64,000 nucleotides of DNA from positions 62,001 to 126,000 of the forward strand of contig JAIYDN010000009.1 in the NCBI GenBank assembly GCA_027487485.1. The letters run 5' to 3'. Under the pieces are notes generated by a model that searched no databases, was not told where the DNA came from, and worked only from the letters and a program-made list of their open reading frames with translations. The translations under genes were made by a program, and so were the position numbers. Source of the stretch: Planctomycetaceae bacterium (lineage in GTDB: Bacteria; Planctomycetota; Planctomycetia; Pirellulales; Pirellulaceae). This document shows, in pieces, positions 1-8,484 of the stretch. Every line of letters starts with the position of its first letter. Position 1 is the first letter of the stretch.

Positions 1-67
1 GGATTGCACCTCGCGATTCCTTGTGCAAGTTGCCGTTTCTGCTGGTCGATTTTGTTGTCTCGTTGCC

Positions 68-430
68 TTAATTCGATTGGTCAACATGTCCAAGTACCGT
101 CGTACTGTCCAATGCGACAGCGTTGGTTTCAAAAGCTACGAGGGTTTCTGGCATTGAGCAAACCTGGAAAGAGCCGCCATCCGGAGCGATGGCATCCAGC
201 ACCATGAATGCAGCGCCGCTATCAGCCTTCTCGATTTGCCCCCGAAGATAACCTTTGACAAGGGGATAGGGTTTGTACGCAAGCTGGCTGTTGGTTCGAA
301 AAACATCGTACTGCTTCTTGTCCGAAAAGCCAAAAATGGCTCGCTTGGCGCTGTCGCCTACCGCTCCTACCACAAACGTGCTAACGGGTTTGTCGCCATC
401 TAATAAAACATAACGTGGGGTCGGAACCAT
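68..430 (-). CDS. Hypothetical protein, 120 aa
   Basis: I do not recognise this protein. It starts at an ATG (428-430) and encodes 120 residues with no signal peptide or membrane segment. The composition is that of a soluble, possibly beta-rich protein (for example VSTFVVGAVGD near residue 20 and a GYLRGQIEK stretch near residue 60). It lies downstream of the SUF operon on the same strand, about 150 bp after the sufS stop, so it could be read through from it, but nothing in the protein links it to iron-sulfur assembly. It is the longest sensible frame here; the opposite-strand frame is a shadow. Confidence 0.55.
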   Translation of the reverse strand: MVPTPRYVLLDGDKPVSTFVVGAVGDSAKRAIFGFSDKKQYDVFRTNSQLAYKPYPLVKGYLRGQIEKADSGAAFMVLDAIAPDGGSFQVCSMPETLVAFETNAVALDSTTVLGHVDQSN

Positions 431-581
431 TGCATCACCTGGAGCTCGACAACTCGCTAGGAATCAACGGTAGCCAAATACGTATCGAGATCGTTATGGC
501 AAGCTAATGGAATGATGACCCGTATCAAAGGTAACAACAAGGTCCCGCATGGCAATAGACAATCCGTTGTTCTTCGGCTAT

Positions 582-2315
582 CTATCGACTAAGAAGCCGC
601 TTCGCATGCTGGACGCTCTGCACGAACCGATCCACTTCCTCCAGCGTGTTGTAGAGATAGAAGCTGGCACGGCAGGTTACAGAGACCCCCAGTCTCGTAT
701 GCAAAGGCATCGCGCAGTGATGTCCCACTCGAATCGCAATCCCCCGACCGTCCAGCACTCTGGCTATCTCCTCGCCATGAATTCCATCGACTGAAAAGGA
801 TAAGATTCCGCTCTTTTGTTCCAATGCAGGCGAGTAAATTCGCACTCCTGCAATGGCGCGTAGCCCTTCTTCTGCTCTCGCCACCAAAGTTCGCTCGTGT
901 TCCATGAGACGCTTCTTCCCAATCGTCTCCAAATACTCGACCGCAGGCTTCATGGAAATGATTTCTGCAATAGCTGGGGTGCCCGCCTCGAACTTGTGTG
1001 GTAAATCCGCCAGTGAAAATCCATCGAAGGTCACCGACTTGATCATGCTGCCACCACCTTGCCAAGCAGGCATGGCTTCCAGAATCGCTTTCTTCCCGTA
1101 ACATACCCCCACCCCCGATGAGGCTAGCATCTTGTGCCCGCTGAAGACAACGAAGTCCGCGTCCCATGACTGCACATCGATCGAGCCGTGCGGAACCGCT
1201 TGCGCAGCATCGATGAGCACGGTCGCGCCCGCACCATGAGCTTGTGCGACGAGTCGTCCCACTGGCAAAACAGTGCCAAGCACGTTCGAAACAGCCGTTA
1301 ATGCAACTAACTTTGTTCTTCCAGAAAGGAGTTGGGCGAACGCATCCTCATCCAAGGTAAAATCAGAACGAATGGGCACCCAGCGAATCACACACCCTTT
1401 CCGCGCGCAAAGCTGTTGCCATGGCACGATGTTGGAATGATGCTCCATTTCGGACAGCAGAATTTCATCCCCCGCCTTTAAATTTGCTTCGCCCCAGCTG
1501 CACGCAACCAAATTGACTGATGCGGTAGCGCCAGCGGTAAAAATCACTTCTTCGCTCGCAGAAGCATGGATAAAACGCTGCACTGCTTGGCGACTCGCTT
1601 CGAGCTGGACCGTTGTTCGAGCCGCCCATTCGTGCCCTGATCGATGGACGTTTGCGTAGTGTTCTAAGTAAACTTCCGAAATAGAATCGATAACGCTTTT
1701 CGGACGTTGCGATGAGGCTGCGTTATCCAGATACGCGATTGCTGTCCCCGATTCGTTCAGCTCTGCAAGGATTGGAAAGTCAGATCGGATGGCATCCATC
1801 CGGTCGCTGAGTCTTCCGTGGTCCACGATCGGAATGTCACTGCTGATGCGAACCGAAGTAGGGGGCGTTTCCGGTACAATCTGCTTCGACAATGCATGCT
1901 CTTTCACTCGACGAATCATCGAATGCAAGCCATTGCTTCGAAGCGGCGAAAGGAAAGACTTCAGATGCAACTGTTCCAGGAAGGATTCGATCGGATACTG
2001 GTTGATCTCGCTTGGTGTCTTGCCAGAGTAGACAGACATCAGAACGGCGACCAAACCCCGAACCATCGGTGCATCGCTCGACGCAACGAAACGAAATCGC
2101 TCGCCATCCCAATCAGGCACGATCCACACCATGCTCTGACAACCCACCACTCGGTACTCTTCGGTTGCATATTCCGAGGGGAACTCAGGCAAAGCTTGCC
2201 CGAGTTCAATCAAGAATTGGATTCGATCTTCGGAACTCTCGAGGTCAAGAAACTCCTCCTGCAATTCTTCCGTTGATGGATAAGTTGCCGAGAAATCGAT
2301 ATTTCGGTTTGTCAT
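582..2315 (-). CDS. sufS: SufE-SufS fusion: cysteine desulfurase with built-in sulfur acceptor
   Basis: This 577-aa protein joins two SUF proteins that are normally separate. Residues about 10-140 are a SufE domain with the persulfide-accepting cysteine in GCQSMVW (Cys59). From about residue 165 it is a class-V aminotransferase of the SufS type: the PLP lysine is in FSGHKM, and the catalytic cysteine is in GHHCAMP near residue 534. SufS removes sulfur from cysteine and SufE passes it to the SufBCD scaffold; fusion would make the transfer intramolecular. The ATG at 2315 was chosen because the 13-codon longer frame begins only with TTG. It is the last gene of the minus-strand suf operon, about 140 bp after the SufT-like gene. 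Family assignment is secure; the benefit of fusion is inferred. Confidence 0.93.
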   Translation of the reverse strand: MTNRNIDFSATYPSTEELQEEFLDLESSEDRIQFLIELGQALPEFPSEYATEEYRVVGCQSMVWIVPDWDGERFRFVASSDAPMVRGLVAVLMSVYSGKTPSEINQYPIESFLEQLHLKSFLSPLRSNGLHSMIRRVKEHALSKQIVPETPPTSVRISSDIPIVDHGRLSDRMDAIRSDFPILAELNESGTAIAYLDNAASSQRPKSVIDSISEVYLEHYANVHRSGHEWAARTTVQLEASRQAVQRFIHASASEEVIFTAGATASVNLVACSWGEANLKAGDEILLSEMEHHSNIVPWQQLCARKGCVIRWVPIRSDFTLDEDAFAQLLSGRTKLVALTAVSNVLGTVLPVGRLVAQAHGAGATVLIDAAQAVPHGSIDVQSWDADFVVFSGHKMLASSGVGVCYGKKAILEAMPAWQGGGSMIKSVTFDGFSLADLPHKFEAGTPAIAEIISMKPAVEYLETIGKKRLMEHERTLVARAEEGLRAIAGVRIYSPALEQKSGILSFSVDGIHGEEIARVLDGRGIAIRVGHHCAMPLHTRLGVSVTCRASFYLYNTLEEVDRFVQSVQHAKRLLSR

Positions 2316-2454
2316 AAGTTTTTGTTTGGAACATGGCAACCGCCAACGGGCCAAGCCTAGGCTCTAAGTTGGGCGACACTATCAAGGTACAGCCCGAAGA
2401 ACTGTTGCCGCGAATGCATCTTCCAACGGATAAACCATCAGAAGCTGTAGCGTC

Positions 2455-2772
2455 TTAGAATATCCCTAGTTGATCTCGGGCATCTTCGGTCATTCGATCC
2501 TGCGTCCAAGGCGGATCCATAACCACCTTGATGTCCACGACACCCACATTCGGTATGTCTTCAATCACTTGCCTGCTATTGGCAACCAATTGAGGGCCCG
2601 CCGGACACATTGGGCTTGTCATCGTCATCTCAATGTTGACGTTCTCTTTGCCCTCTTCGCCTGGCTGGATGTCGACGACATAAATCAGTCCAAGGTCGAC
2701 GATGTTTACGAACAGCTCAGGGTCAATCACCAGCTTGAGCTGTTCGCGAACTTGATCTTCAGAAATACTCAT
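2455..2772 (-). CDS. SufT-like MIP18/DUF59 iron-sulfur maturation protein
   Basis: This 105-aa protein belongs to the MIP18/PaaD (DUF59) family. The family signature is visible: DPEL followed by NIVDLGLIY at the N terminus, the central MTSPMCPAG with the conserved cysteine, and a C-terminal PPWTQDRMTEDARDQLG. In SUF operons these proteins (SufT) help mature or deliver Fe-S clusters to client enzymes. It sits between the Rieske protein and the SufE-SufS fusion on the same strand, which supports that role. The start is an ATG at 2772. The length is typical for stand-alone family members; which clients it serves cannot be read from the sequence. Confidence 0.88.
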   Translation of the reverse strand: MSISEDQVREQLKLVIDPELFVNIVDLGLIYVVDIQPGEEGKENVNIEMTMTSPMCPAGPQLVANSRQVIEDIPNVGVVDIKVVMDPPWTQDRMTEDARDQLGIF

Positions 2773-2798
2773 TGCGCGTTAACTAGTTAAAAAGGGTT

Positions 2799-3128
2799 TT
2801 AGTTGTCTCTGAGTTGAACGAGGACATCATCCCCTTCAACTTTCACCATGTGGGACAAAGTCGCTTCGGTGGCAGGCATGCACATCGCAGCACCTGTACG
2901 AACATCGAACTTCGCACCATGCCTTGGGCATACAATGCAAGAGCCTTCTAACTTATTGTCGCCGAAGGTGCCTCCGTCATGGGTGCACAGGTCTTCAATG
3001 CAAAAGACCTGATCGTTCAAAAGAACGACGATGACGAAACGATCTTCGATCTCAAAAGTCTGAGGCTGATTGGGTTGTAAGCTGCTGAGCTTGCATGCGA
3101 ACTGGAATTGATGCGTGTTGGATACCAT
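2799..3128 (-). CDS. Rieske-type [2Fe-2S] ferredoxin of the suf operon
   Basis: A 109-aa Rieske protein. The two cluster-binding boxes are complete: CTHDGG (box 1, Cys and His) and CPRHGAKFD (box 2, Cys and His). There is no leader peptide or membrane segment, so it is a soluble ferredoxin subunit of the NirD/BphF type and not a respiratory-complex Rieske protein. Such ferredoxins occur inside SUF operons of several phyla, where they may supply electrons during cluster assembly; that role is inferred from context. It begins at an ATG 20 bp after the sufD stop and is followed within 30 bp by the SufT-like gene. Confidence 0.9.
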   Translation of the reverse strand: MVSNTHQFQFACKLSSLQPNQPQTFEIEDRFVIVVLLNDQVFCIEDLCTHDGGTFGDNKLEGSCIVCPRHGAKFDVRTGAAMCMPATEATLSHMVKVEGDDVLVQLRDN

Positions 3129-3147
3129 CTTGGTCTATCGGAACTTT

Positions 3148-4470
3148 CTAATCGTATTGGCGGACTTGACGAGCGATTGCGACACCTAATGCTTCGCGAA
3201 CACTTTCAATCGTAATACGATCAAAAATTTGTTGGAAGAAACCTGTCACAATCATGCGGATCGCTTCAGCCCGGGTGAAACCTCGGGACTGAGCATAAAA
3301 AATGAGTTCGTCGTCCACTCGGCCGCTGGTGCTGCCGTGTGTGCAACGAACGTCGTCTGCCAAAATTTCCAGACCAGGGATCGAATCCGCACGAGCGTGA
3401 TCGCTCAGTAGCAGGTTGTCGTTTCGCTGATAGCCGTCTGTCTTATCAGCCCCAACGTCGACCTTAATCATCCCTCGCCAAACGGTACGAGATCGATCTT
3501 GAAGAACGGCTTTGTACAAGAAGTCGCTGTTGCAGTGGGGAGCAGCGTGTCGCTGGATCGTGTTGTACGTAATATGCTGGCGACCCCGAGTGAACAACAC
3601 GCCGTTGACGTGGCTGCTGGCGCCAGGACCCACCAAGTGAACTTGCTGATCGACTTGGGCAAATCGCGATCCCATGGCAGCAATCGTCCATTGGATGTTT
3701 GCATCCTGTCCGATTCTGGCTCGTTTGTGAGCAAAGTGCCAAGCCGCATTTCCCCAGTCCTGTAGACCAACGAACCGCAGATTCGATCTCGCCTCAAGCT
3801 CCATCTCCACACCGCCGATGTGGCAACCGCCGGAGGTTTCGCTTGGACTGTTCGACTCCAAGAGAACGGTCGCTTCCGCCCCCTCTTCCAGCACGATCAA
3901 CGTATGGGAGAGATCGGTACATCCGTCCCCCATCGCACATTCAATGTGGAGCGGCTTGTCGATCACTACATTCTTGGGAACGTATAAAAACTGCCCGTCG
4001 GTCCACATCGCTGCTTCTAAAGCTGCAAAGCGGTCCACGCCCGATTCAATTTGCTTGTGCAAATACTTCTTGACCAGATCCGCATGATCGCGAGCGCATC
4101 GGCTAAGTGAGCCGAAGACGACACCTTTAGCTGCATACTTTGGATCCAGTGACTCGGAAGTCACAAGTCCATTGTCCATGCGAATCGAACCGCCAAGATC
4201 AACACCTTCAATCAACCGTACCGGCGCTCCAACAACTTGTTGAGTCTCGGTTTCGTTGATGGGCAGATACTTGTCCAGCTTGAATCCGCGAAGATCAGAA
4301 CGCATCCAATTCTCATCGCGGGAATCCGGCCAACCCATCGATTGAAAGGTTTCCCAGGATTGCTTTCGCAGCTCGGTAATCCAGACTGGATCGATGCGTC
4401 GCTCAAGGAATTGTTCAAAGCCAAGTTGATTAAAACCGACTTTGTCTGTTTGTGTCAGCATAGATGTCAT
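3148..4470 (-). CDS. sufD: Fe-S cluster assembly protein SufD
   Basis: A 440-aa SufB/SufD-family scaffold subunit. The C-terminal beta-helix region is typical of the family: an ADSIPGLEI stretch, then DDVRCTHGSTSG and an alpha-helical tail with FYAQSRGFTRAEA. SufD pairs with SufB and the SufC ATPase to form the scaffold complex on which clusters are built and iron is acquired. It has SufD rather than SufB features: it is shorter and more divergent at the N terminus, where a variable helical region contains WPDSRDENWMRSDL. The ATG at 4470 directly abuts the sufB stop codon (zero spacing), so the two are almost certainly translationally coupled. Confidence 0.95.
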   Translation of the reverse strand: MTSMLTQTDKVGFNQLGFEQFLERRIDPVWITELRKQSWETFQSMGWPDSRDENWMRSDLRGFKLDKYLPINETETQQVVGAPVRLIEGVDLGGSIRMDNGLVTSESLDPKYAAKGVVFGSLSRCARDHADLVKKYLHKQIESGVDRFAALEAAMWTDGQFLYVPKNVVIDKPLHIECAMGDGCTDLSHTLIVLEEGAEATVLLESNSPSETSGGCHIGGVEMELEARSNLRFVGLQDWGNAAWHFAHKRARIGQDANIQWTIAAMGSRFAQVDQQVHLVGPGASSHVNGVLFTRGRQHITYNTIQRHAAPHCNSDFLYKAVLQDRSRTVWRGMIKVDVGADKTDGYQRNDNLLLSDHARADSIPGLEILADDVRCTHGSTSGRVDDELIFYAQSRGFTRAEAIRMIVTGFFQQIFDRITIESVREALGVAIARQVRQYD

Positions 4471-5877
4471 TTAGCCCACCGATCCTTCCATTTGCAATTG
4501 AATCAGTCGATTCATTTCGACTGCATACTCCATGGGCAATTCTTTCACGAGTGGCTCGATGAAGCCGTTTACGATCATGGTGCTCGCCTCGGCTTCCGAA
4601 AGACCGCGGCTCATTAGGTAGAACATCTGCTCTTCCCCAATGCGAGAAACGCTTGCTTCGTGCCCGACACTCACGTCTTGATCCAGGATTTCGATATAGG
4701 GATAGGTATCGCTTCGGCTCTTTGGGTCCAGAATCAACGCATCGCAGACGACGTTGGATTTTGATTTCTTGGCGCCCTTTTCGACTTTAACGAGCCCGCG
4801 GTAGCTGCTGCGACCGCCATTCTTCGAAATCGATTTGCTTATGATTTGCCCGGTTGTGTTTGGAGCACAGTGAACGAGCTTGGCACCTGCGTCTTGGTGT
4901 TGTCCCTTGGTCGCGAACGCGATCGAAAGAATCTCACCGCGAGCACCCGGTTCCATCATGTAGACGGCTGGATACTTCATGGTCAACTTGCTGCCCAAAT
5001 TGCCGTCAACCCACTCCATCGTTGCGTCGGCGTAAGCCACTGCTCGTTTGGTAACCAAGTTGTAAATGTTGTTTGCCCAGTTTTGGATGGTGGTATATCG
5101 GCATCGGCTTCCGCGTTTGCAAATAATCTCAACCACGGCGGAGTGCAATGATTCCGACGAGTACATCGGAGCGGTACAGCCTTCCACGTAATGGATCGAT
5201 GCACCTTCGTCGACGATGATCAGGGTACGTTCGAACTGGCCCATGTTTTCCGCGTTGATTCGGAAATAGGCCTGCAATGGGAATTCAATTTTGACTCCCT
5301 TGGGAACGTAGATGAACGAACCGCCGGACCAGACCGCCGAATTCAATGCGGCAAACTTGTTGTCCGTCGATGGAATGATCGTTCCGAAATACTCTCGAAG
5401 CAAGTCGGGATGCTCGCGAACCGCTGAGTCTGTATCCGTGAAGATAACGCCTTGATCGGAAAGATCCTGCTTCAAGGAACCGTAAACCACCTCGCTCTCG
5501 AACTGAGCCTTGACTCCGGACAGGAACTTCTTTTCGGCTTCCGGAATTCCGAGCTTATCGAAAGTGTCCTTGATTTCTTGAGGAACTTCGTCCCAGGTCC
5601 GACCTTGCTTGTCGGTTGGTTTCAGGTAGTAATAAATGTCTTGGAAATCGATATCGATGTCTCCGCCCCATGAAGGCATCGGCTTCGAATTGAAGATCTC
5701 CAACGCCTTGAGGCGGTAATCACGCATCCATTCCGGCTCGTTCTTCATTTCCGAAATCTGATTGACGATTTCGGCATCGACTCCCTTGCGAGCCTTGAAG
5801 ACCGCCTTGCTTTCCGTGCGAAAATCGTACTTGTTGATCTCGCCGATTGAATCGTTTGCTGCGATATCTGTTGACAT
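4471..5877 (-). CDS. sufB: Fe-S cluster assembly protein SufB
   Basis: A 468-aa SufB, the main scaffold subunit of the SufBC2D complex. It is highly conserved: [20 protein letters not shown], an EGCTAP segment, [36 protein letters not shown] and [11 protein letters not shown] are all family hallmarks. The length matches standard SufB (about 465-495 aa). The ATG at 5877 is the only good start, since the conserved family N terminus follows closely. It lies between sufC and sufD in the minus-strand operon, with 59 bp to sufC and none to sufD. Confidence 0.97.
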   Translation of the reverse strand: MSTDIAANDSIGEINKYDFRTESKAVFKARKGVDAEIVNQISEMKNEPEWMRDYRLKALEIFNSKPMPSWGGDIDIDFQDIYYYLKPTDKQGRTWDEVPQEIKDTFDKLGIPEAEKKFLSGVKAQFESEVVYGSLKQDLSDQGVIFTDTDSAVREHPDLLREYFGTIIPSTDNKFAALNSAVWSGGSFIYVPKGVKIEFPLQAYFRINAENMGQFERTLIIVDEGASIHYVEGCTAPMYSSESLHSAVVEIICKRGSRCRYTTIQNWANNIYNLVTKRAVAYADATMEWVDGNLGSKLTMKYPAVYMMEPGARGEILSIAFATKGQHQDAGAKLVHCAPNTTGQIISKSISKNGGRSSYRGLVKVEKGAKKSKSNVVCDALILDPKSRSDTYPYIEILDQDVSVGHEASVSRIGEEQMFYLMSRGLSEAEASTMIVNGFIEPLVKELPMEYAVEMNRLIQLQMEGSVG

Positions 5878-5936
5878 AGGACTATGTGTTTTCTTTCAAT
5901 GGAATGTTTTGTTTTTTAAGTTGGTCGAAACCGGAA

Positions 5937-6758
5937 TTAGACTGTTGCAGGTTCTTCTTTGCCTAGCATTTCCTGGTTCGCAGCTTCTGCATCAGGGTAG
6001 GTCTTGCGAATTCGCTCGTACCCATGATCGTGCAATTCTCTAGCAAGTTCACTACCACCCGTTTCAACGATTCGTCCACCTAACATCACATGCGTGAACT
6101 GCGGAGGGTTATGCTCCAGCAGCTTGTCGTGGTGAGTGATAATCAACAAGCCCATTTTGTCCCGGCCGATTTCTGCAATGGATGCACTCGCCAGCTTCAC
6201 GGCGTCGGCGTCTAGACCGCTGTCGGTTTCATCCAAAATCGAGAACTTAGGGGAGAGCATCGCCATCGTTAGGATTTCGGCTCGCTTCATCTCACCACCG
6301 GAGAATCCATCGTTCACGTAACGACGAGCGAATTCGGAGTCAATCTTTAGTTGTTCCATTTTGGACTTCAGTTCCTTGCGGAACTCTCGCATTGGAATCA
6401 AGTCTTCCCCTTCTTTGCGGTCAGGTCGCCGAACGTTGGTGGTCGCATGTCGCAAAAAGTCTGCTGTCTTCACACCAGGGATTGCGACCGGCCGTTGAAA
6501 GGCCATGAAAATTCCCGCTCGAGCTCGTTGGTCCGCTTCCCATTCGGTGATCTCTTCACCATCCAAGGTGATTGAACCTTCTGTGATCTCGTAGTTGGGG
6601 TGACCGGCGATTGCTAAACCAAGTGTGCTTTTACCAGACCCGTTCGGTCCCATCAGAGCGTGCGTCTCGCCGAATTTCATTTCCAAATTCACGCCGCGAA
6701 GAATGGCTTTCCCCTCAACAGAGACATGTAGGTTTTCAATGCGAAGAATATGTGACAT
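5937..6758 (-). CDS. sufC: SufC ATPase of the Suf scaffold complex
   Basis: A 273-aa ABC-type ATPase without membrane partners. Walker A is GPNGSGKST, the signature motif is SGGEMKRAEI, and the Walker B/D-loop region reads ILDETDSGLDADAV, the sequence characteristic of SufC rather than transport ATPases. The switch histidine is in ITHHDKLL. ATP hydrolysis by SufC drives rearrangement of the SufB-SufD interface. The N terminus (HILRIENLHVSVEGKAIL) begins at an ATG. It is slightly longer than E. coli SufC (248 aa) because of a C-terminal extension of about 20 residues. It follows sufR by about 60 bp. Confidence 0.97.
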   Translation of the reverse strand: MSHILRIENLHVSVEGKAILRGVNLEMKFGETHALMGPNGSGKSTLGLAIAGHPNYEITEGSITLDGEEITEWEADQRARAGIFMAFQRPVAIPGVKTADFLRHATTNVRRPDRKEGEDLIPMREFRKELKSKMEQLKIDSEFARRYVNDGFSGGEMKRAEILTMAMLSPKFSILDETDSGLDADAVKLASASIAEIGRDKMGLLIITHHDKLLEHNPPQFTHVMLGGRIVETGGSELARELHDHGYERIRKTYPDAEAANQEMLGKEEPATV

Positions 6759-6821
6759 TATTTAAATTGATCCAAAGTCAAAAAAGGAAGAATTGAGTAT
6801 TGAAAGCCATTCCATGCAAAA

Positions 6822-7529
6822 TCAGCTTGGCACAGAAGGTAAATTTATGGGTTTGAATTGGCAGCAAGTATGGCCATCCAGCCGGCACTGAGAAAGCTCC
6901 ATCTCTTGGCCGAGAGCGGCACTCATTGCTTTTGTTTCCATGTTACAAACGCTTCGATCCTGTCCGTCGCCGATCAAGTCGGGGTAAGGACATGCCAGCA
7001 CCTCAAGTACTGGCATACCATAGCCGCTGGTCAAGCACGTGGGCACCCTGCGATTCGACAGCAGTTCTGCCATCGTTTCCATGCGCTGACCGATAGGTGC
7101 ATCGGGAATGAGATCACGTAATTTGCCCCCTAGGCTGTCGGAAATTCTTGCCATCATCCTGGCTCGAAGTTCCTCGCTTTCTAGAGAACAAATCTCGGTC
7201 CACATCGAGATCGCAAGATCGCTGTAAGTGACCCCCGCCTGTCGCCACCCCAAGTCCGTCAAAAAGTACTTGAAGGAAGGGCGTCCGCGGCCGACTCCTT
7301 GCTTTCGCTTTTCGATAAATCCGGATTCCTCAAGACGATCTAGACGCTGCCGAATCGCAGTCGCCGTCACTTCGAGGCGCTCCATGAGATCGGTTACGGA
7401 AAGCCCCTCGAATCGTCGAAGTAGATCCAGCACCAGCTGATCCACAGGGCGAATCGGGGAGTCGGAGGTTTTTGCGGAATGATCCACGGGCGATGTTGCA
7501 GTTGAAGGGGAAATTTCTTCGACCAGCAA
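6822..7529 (-). CDS. sufR: SufR-like iron-sulfur sensing transcriptional regulator
   Basis: A protein of up to 235 aa and the first gene of the suf operon. Residues about 30-95 form a winged helix-turn-helix of the ArsR/DeoR type (LSVTDLMERLEV, then TATAIRQRLDRLEESG and a GRGRPSFKYFLTDLG wing). The C-terminal part carries a cluster of cysteines (ACPYPD, RSVCNM, SQCRLDGHTCCQF), as in SufR repressors that bind a Fe-S cluster and repress suf when clusters are plentiful. Feedback control of this operon is inferred by homology. An in-frame TAG lies just upstream of 7529 and there is no early ATG, so translation must start at TTG (7529) or a GTG such as 7487; the exact start is uncertain. Confidence 0.85.
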   Translation of the reverse strand: MLVEEISPSTATSPVDHSAKTSDSPIRPVDQLVLDLLRRFEGLSVTDLMERLEVTATAIRQRLDRLEESGFIEKRKQGVGRGRPSFKYFLTDLGWRQAGVTYSDLAISMWTEICSLESEELRARMMARISDSLGGKLRDLIPDAPIGQRMETMAELLSNRRVPTCLTSGYGMPVLEVLACPYPDLIGDGQDRSVCNMETKAMSAALGQEMELSQCRLDGHTCCQFKPINLPSVPS

Positions 7530-7850
7530 GTCAACGCTGATCTAGCCAGGGGATTCTAGCCAAACTGCCATTTTAGACAAGCTGCGTTGCGAAAATTATC
7601 GGGAGGTTCTTGGGCTCGCTTTCTCGATGCTTTGCCCTAACGGGAAGATCCAAAACCGAAAACTGGCTTGGTGAGAAAATGGACCACATCCATAAGGGGG
7701 CGTGCCTCCGCAGAAACTAGCGAAGAAAAGGCATGCTATAACGTTTGGGCACTTTTTTCGGATTCGAGTCGCATTCTACAGTTGGCGAGACCCGCGAAAA
7801 CGCACGAGAGCAGAGTTTATGGTCGCACTACTGATTGCTTTCTCGTTACG
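7530..7850. other. Intergenic region upstream of sufR
   Basis: About 320 bp without a supported gene. It should hold the promoter and operator of the sufR-led suf operon on the minus strand. I see no convincing consensus promoter or clear palindromic operator by eye. The short open frames here have no family resemblance. Confidence 0.5.
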
Positions 7851-7881
7851 AAAAGAGCCGCGGCAAATGCTCGCGGCTCTT
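7851..7881 (-). terminator. Rho-independent terminator of the AT-hook-like gene
   Basis: A perfect 10-bp inverted repeat (AAGAGCCGCG at 7853-7862 and its complement at 7872-7881) with a 9-nt loop. On the minus strand the GC-rich stem is followed by TTTT (AAAA at 7851-7854 on the plus strand). It lies 25 bp beyond the stop of the gene at 7906-8226, so it should end that transcript and insulate the suf operon downstream. Confidence 0.85.
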
Positions 7882-7905
7882 AGGATTCGTTTTGAAGGAT
7901 GCAGA

Positions 7906-8226
7906 CTAGCTCTTGAACACGCTTAGAATTGCGATGGCTTTATCGAGACCGCCAGCAGCAGTCACGAAGCTCTGCATGGTGGAGAAAACATCGTTCATCG
8001 AAGAGGAAGCCGCAGCAGCGACAGTTGCCTTAGGCTTCCTGCCGCGCTTCTTGCCTGTGGATTTAGCAGCTGGCGAACCACTCTTCTTGAGTGTTTGGTA
8101 TACCAATGGAGCAGAGACGACAACACCTTGTTTCTTCAGTATAGCAACGACTTCAGCAGCCTTCAGACCTGGGTTCTCGGAAACAACGCCTCGGATCAAT
8201 TCGGATTTGTTCATTTTCTTCTTCAT
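7906..8226 (-). CDS. Small basic DNA-binding-like protein with AT-hook-type motif
   Basis: A 106-aa protein with three visible parts. Residues 5-50 look like a small helix-turn-helix (NKSELIRGVVSENPGLKAAE, then VVAILKKQG and APLVYQTLKKSG). A basic linker contains KKRGRKPK, which resembles an AT-hook or histone-H1-like tail. The C terminus is a hydrophobic helical segment (FSTMQSFVTAAGG to the end), possibly for oligomerisation. This suggests a nucleoid-associated or small regulatory protein; the function is inferred only from motifs. It starts at an ATG (8226), with a second ATG four codons in. It is monocistronic, with its own terminator, and divergent from the outer-membrane gene at 8485. 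Confidence 0.75.
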   Translation of the reverse strand: MKKKMNKSELIRGVVSENPGLKAAEVVAILKKQGVVVSAPLVYQTLKKSGSPAAKSTGKKRGRKPKATVAAAASSSMNDVFSTMQSFVTAAGGLDKAIAILSVFKS

Positions 8227-8484
8227 AGTGCATTCTTGTGTAGGAAAGGAGGTTGTTCACTTCCCGATTAAGTGTAATTGCCACAAGTCTCAACAAATGC
8301 GTGCTTAAGATTTTTAACGGTTGAGTATTTCAGGAGCGTCAACGTTGGAACAATCGGAATTTTTTTCGCGGTACTTGTTTTTCATACTTTCAATCGTCGA
8401 AAACCAAAGGAGAGGATTCACAGATTGGCACCCGTAATCGGTGCCTCACTCTAAGCCGATCGCTTTCAAACATCCTAAGGGAAT

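Noticed and set aside
8246-8253. A strong AAGGAGGT ribosome binding site on the plus strand
   Set aside because: No plausible start or gene follows at the right distance; it falls in the divergent spacer between the AT-hook-like gene and the outer-membrane gene.
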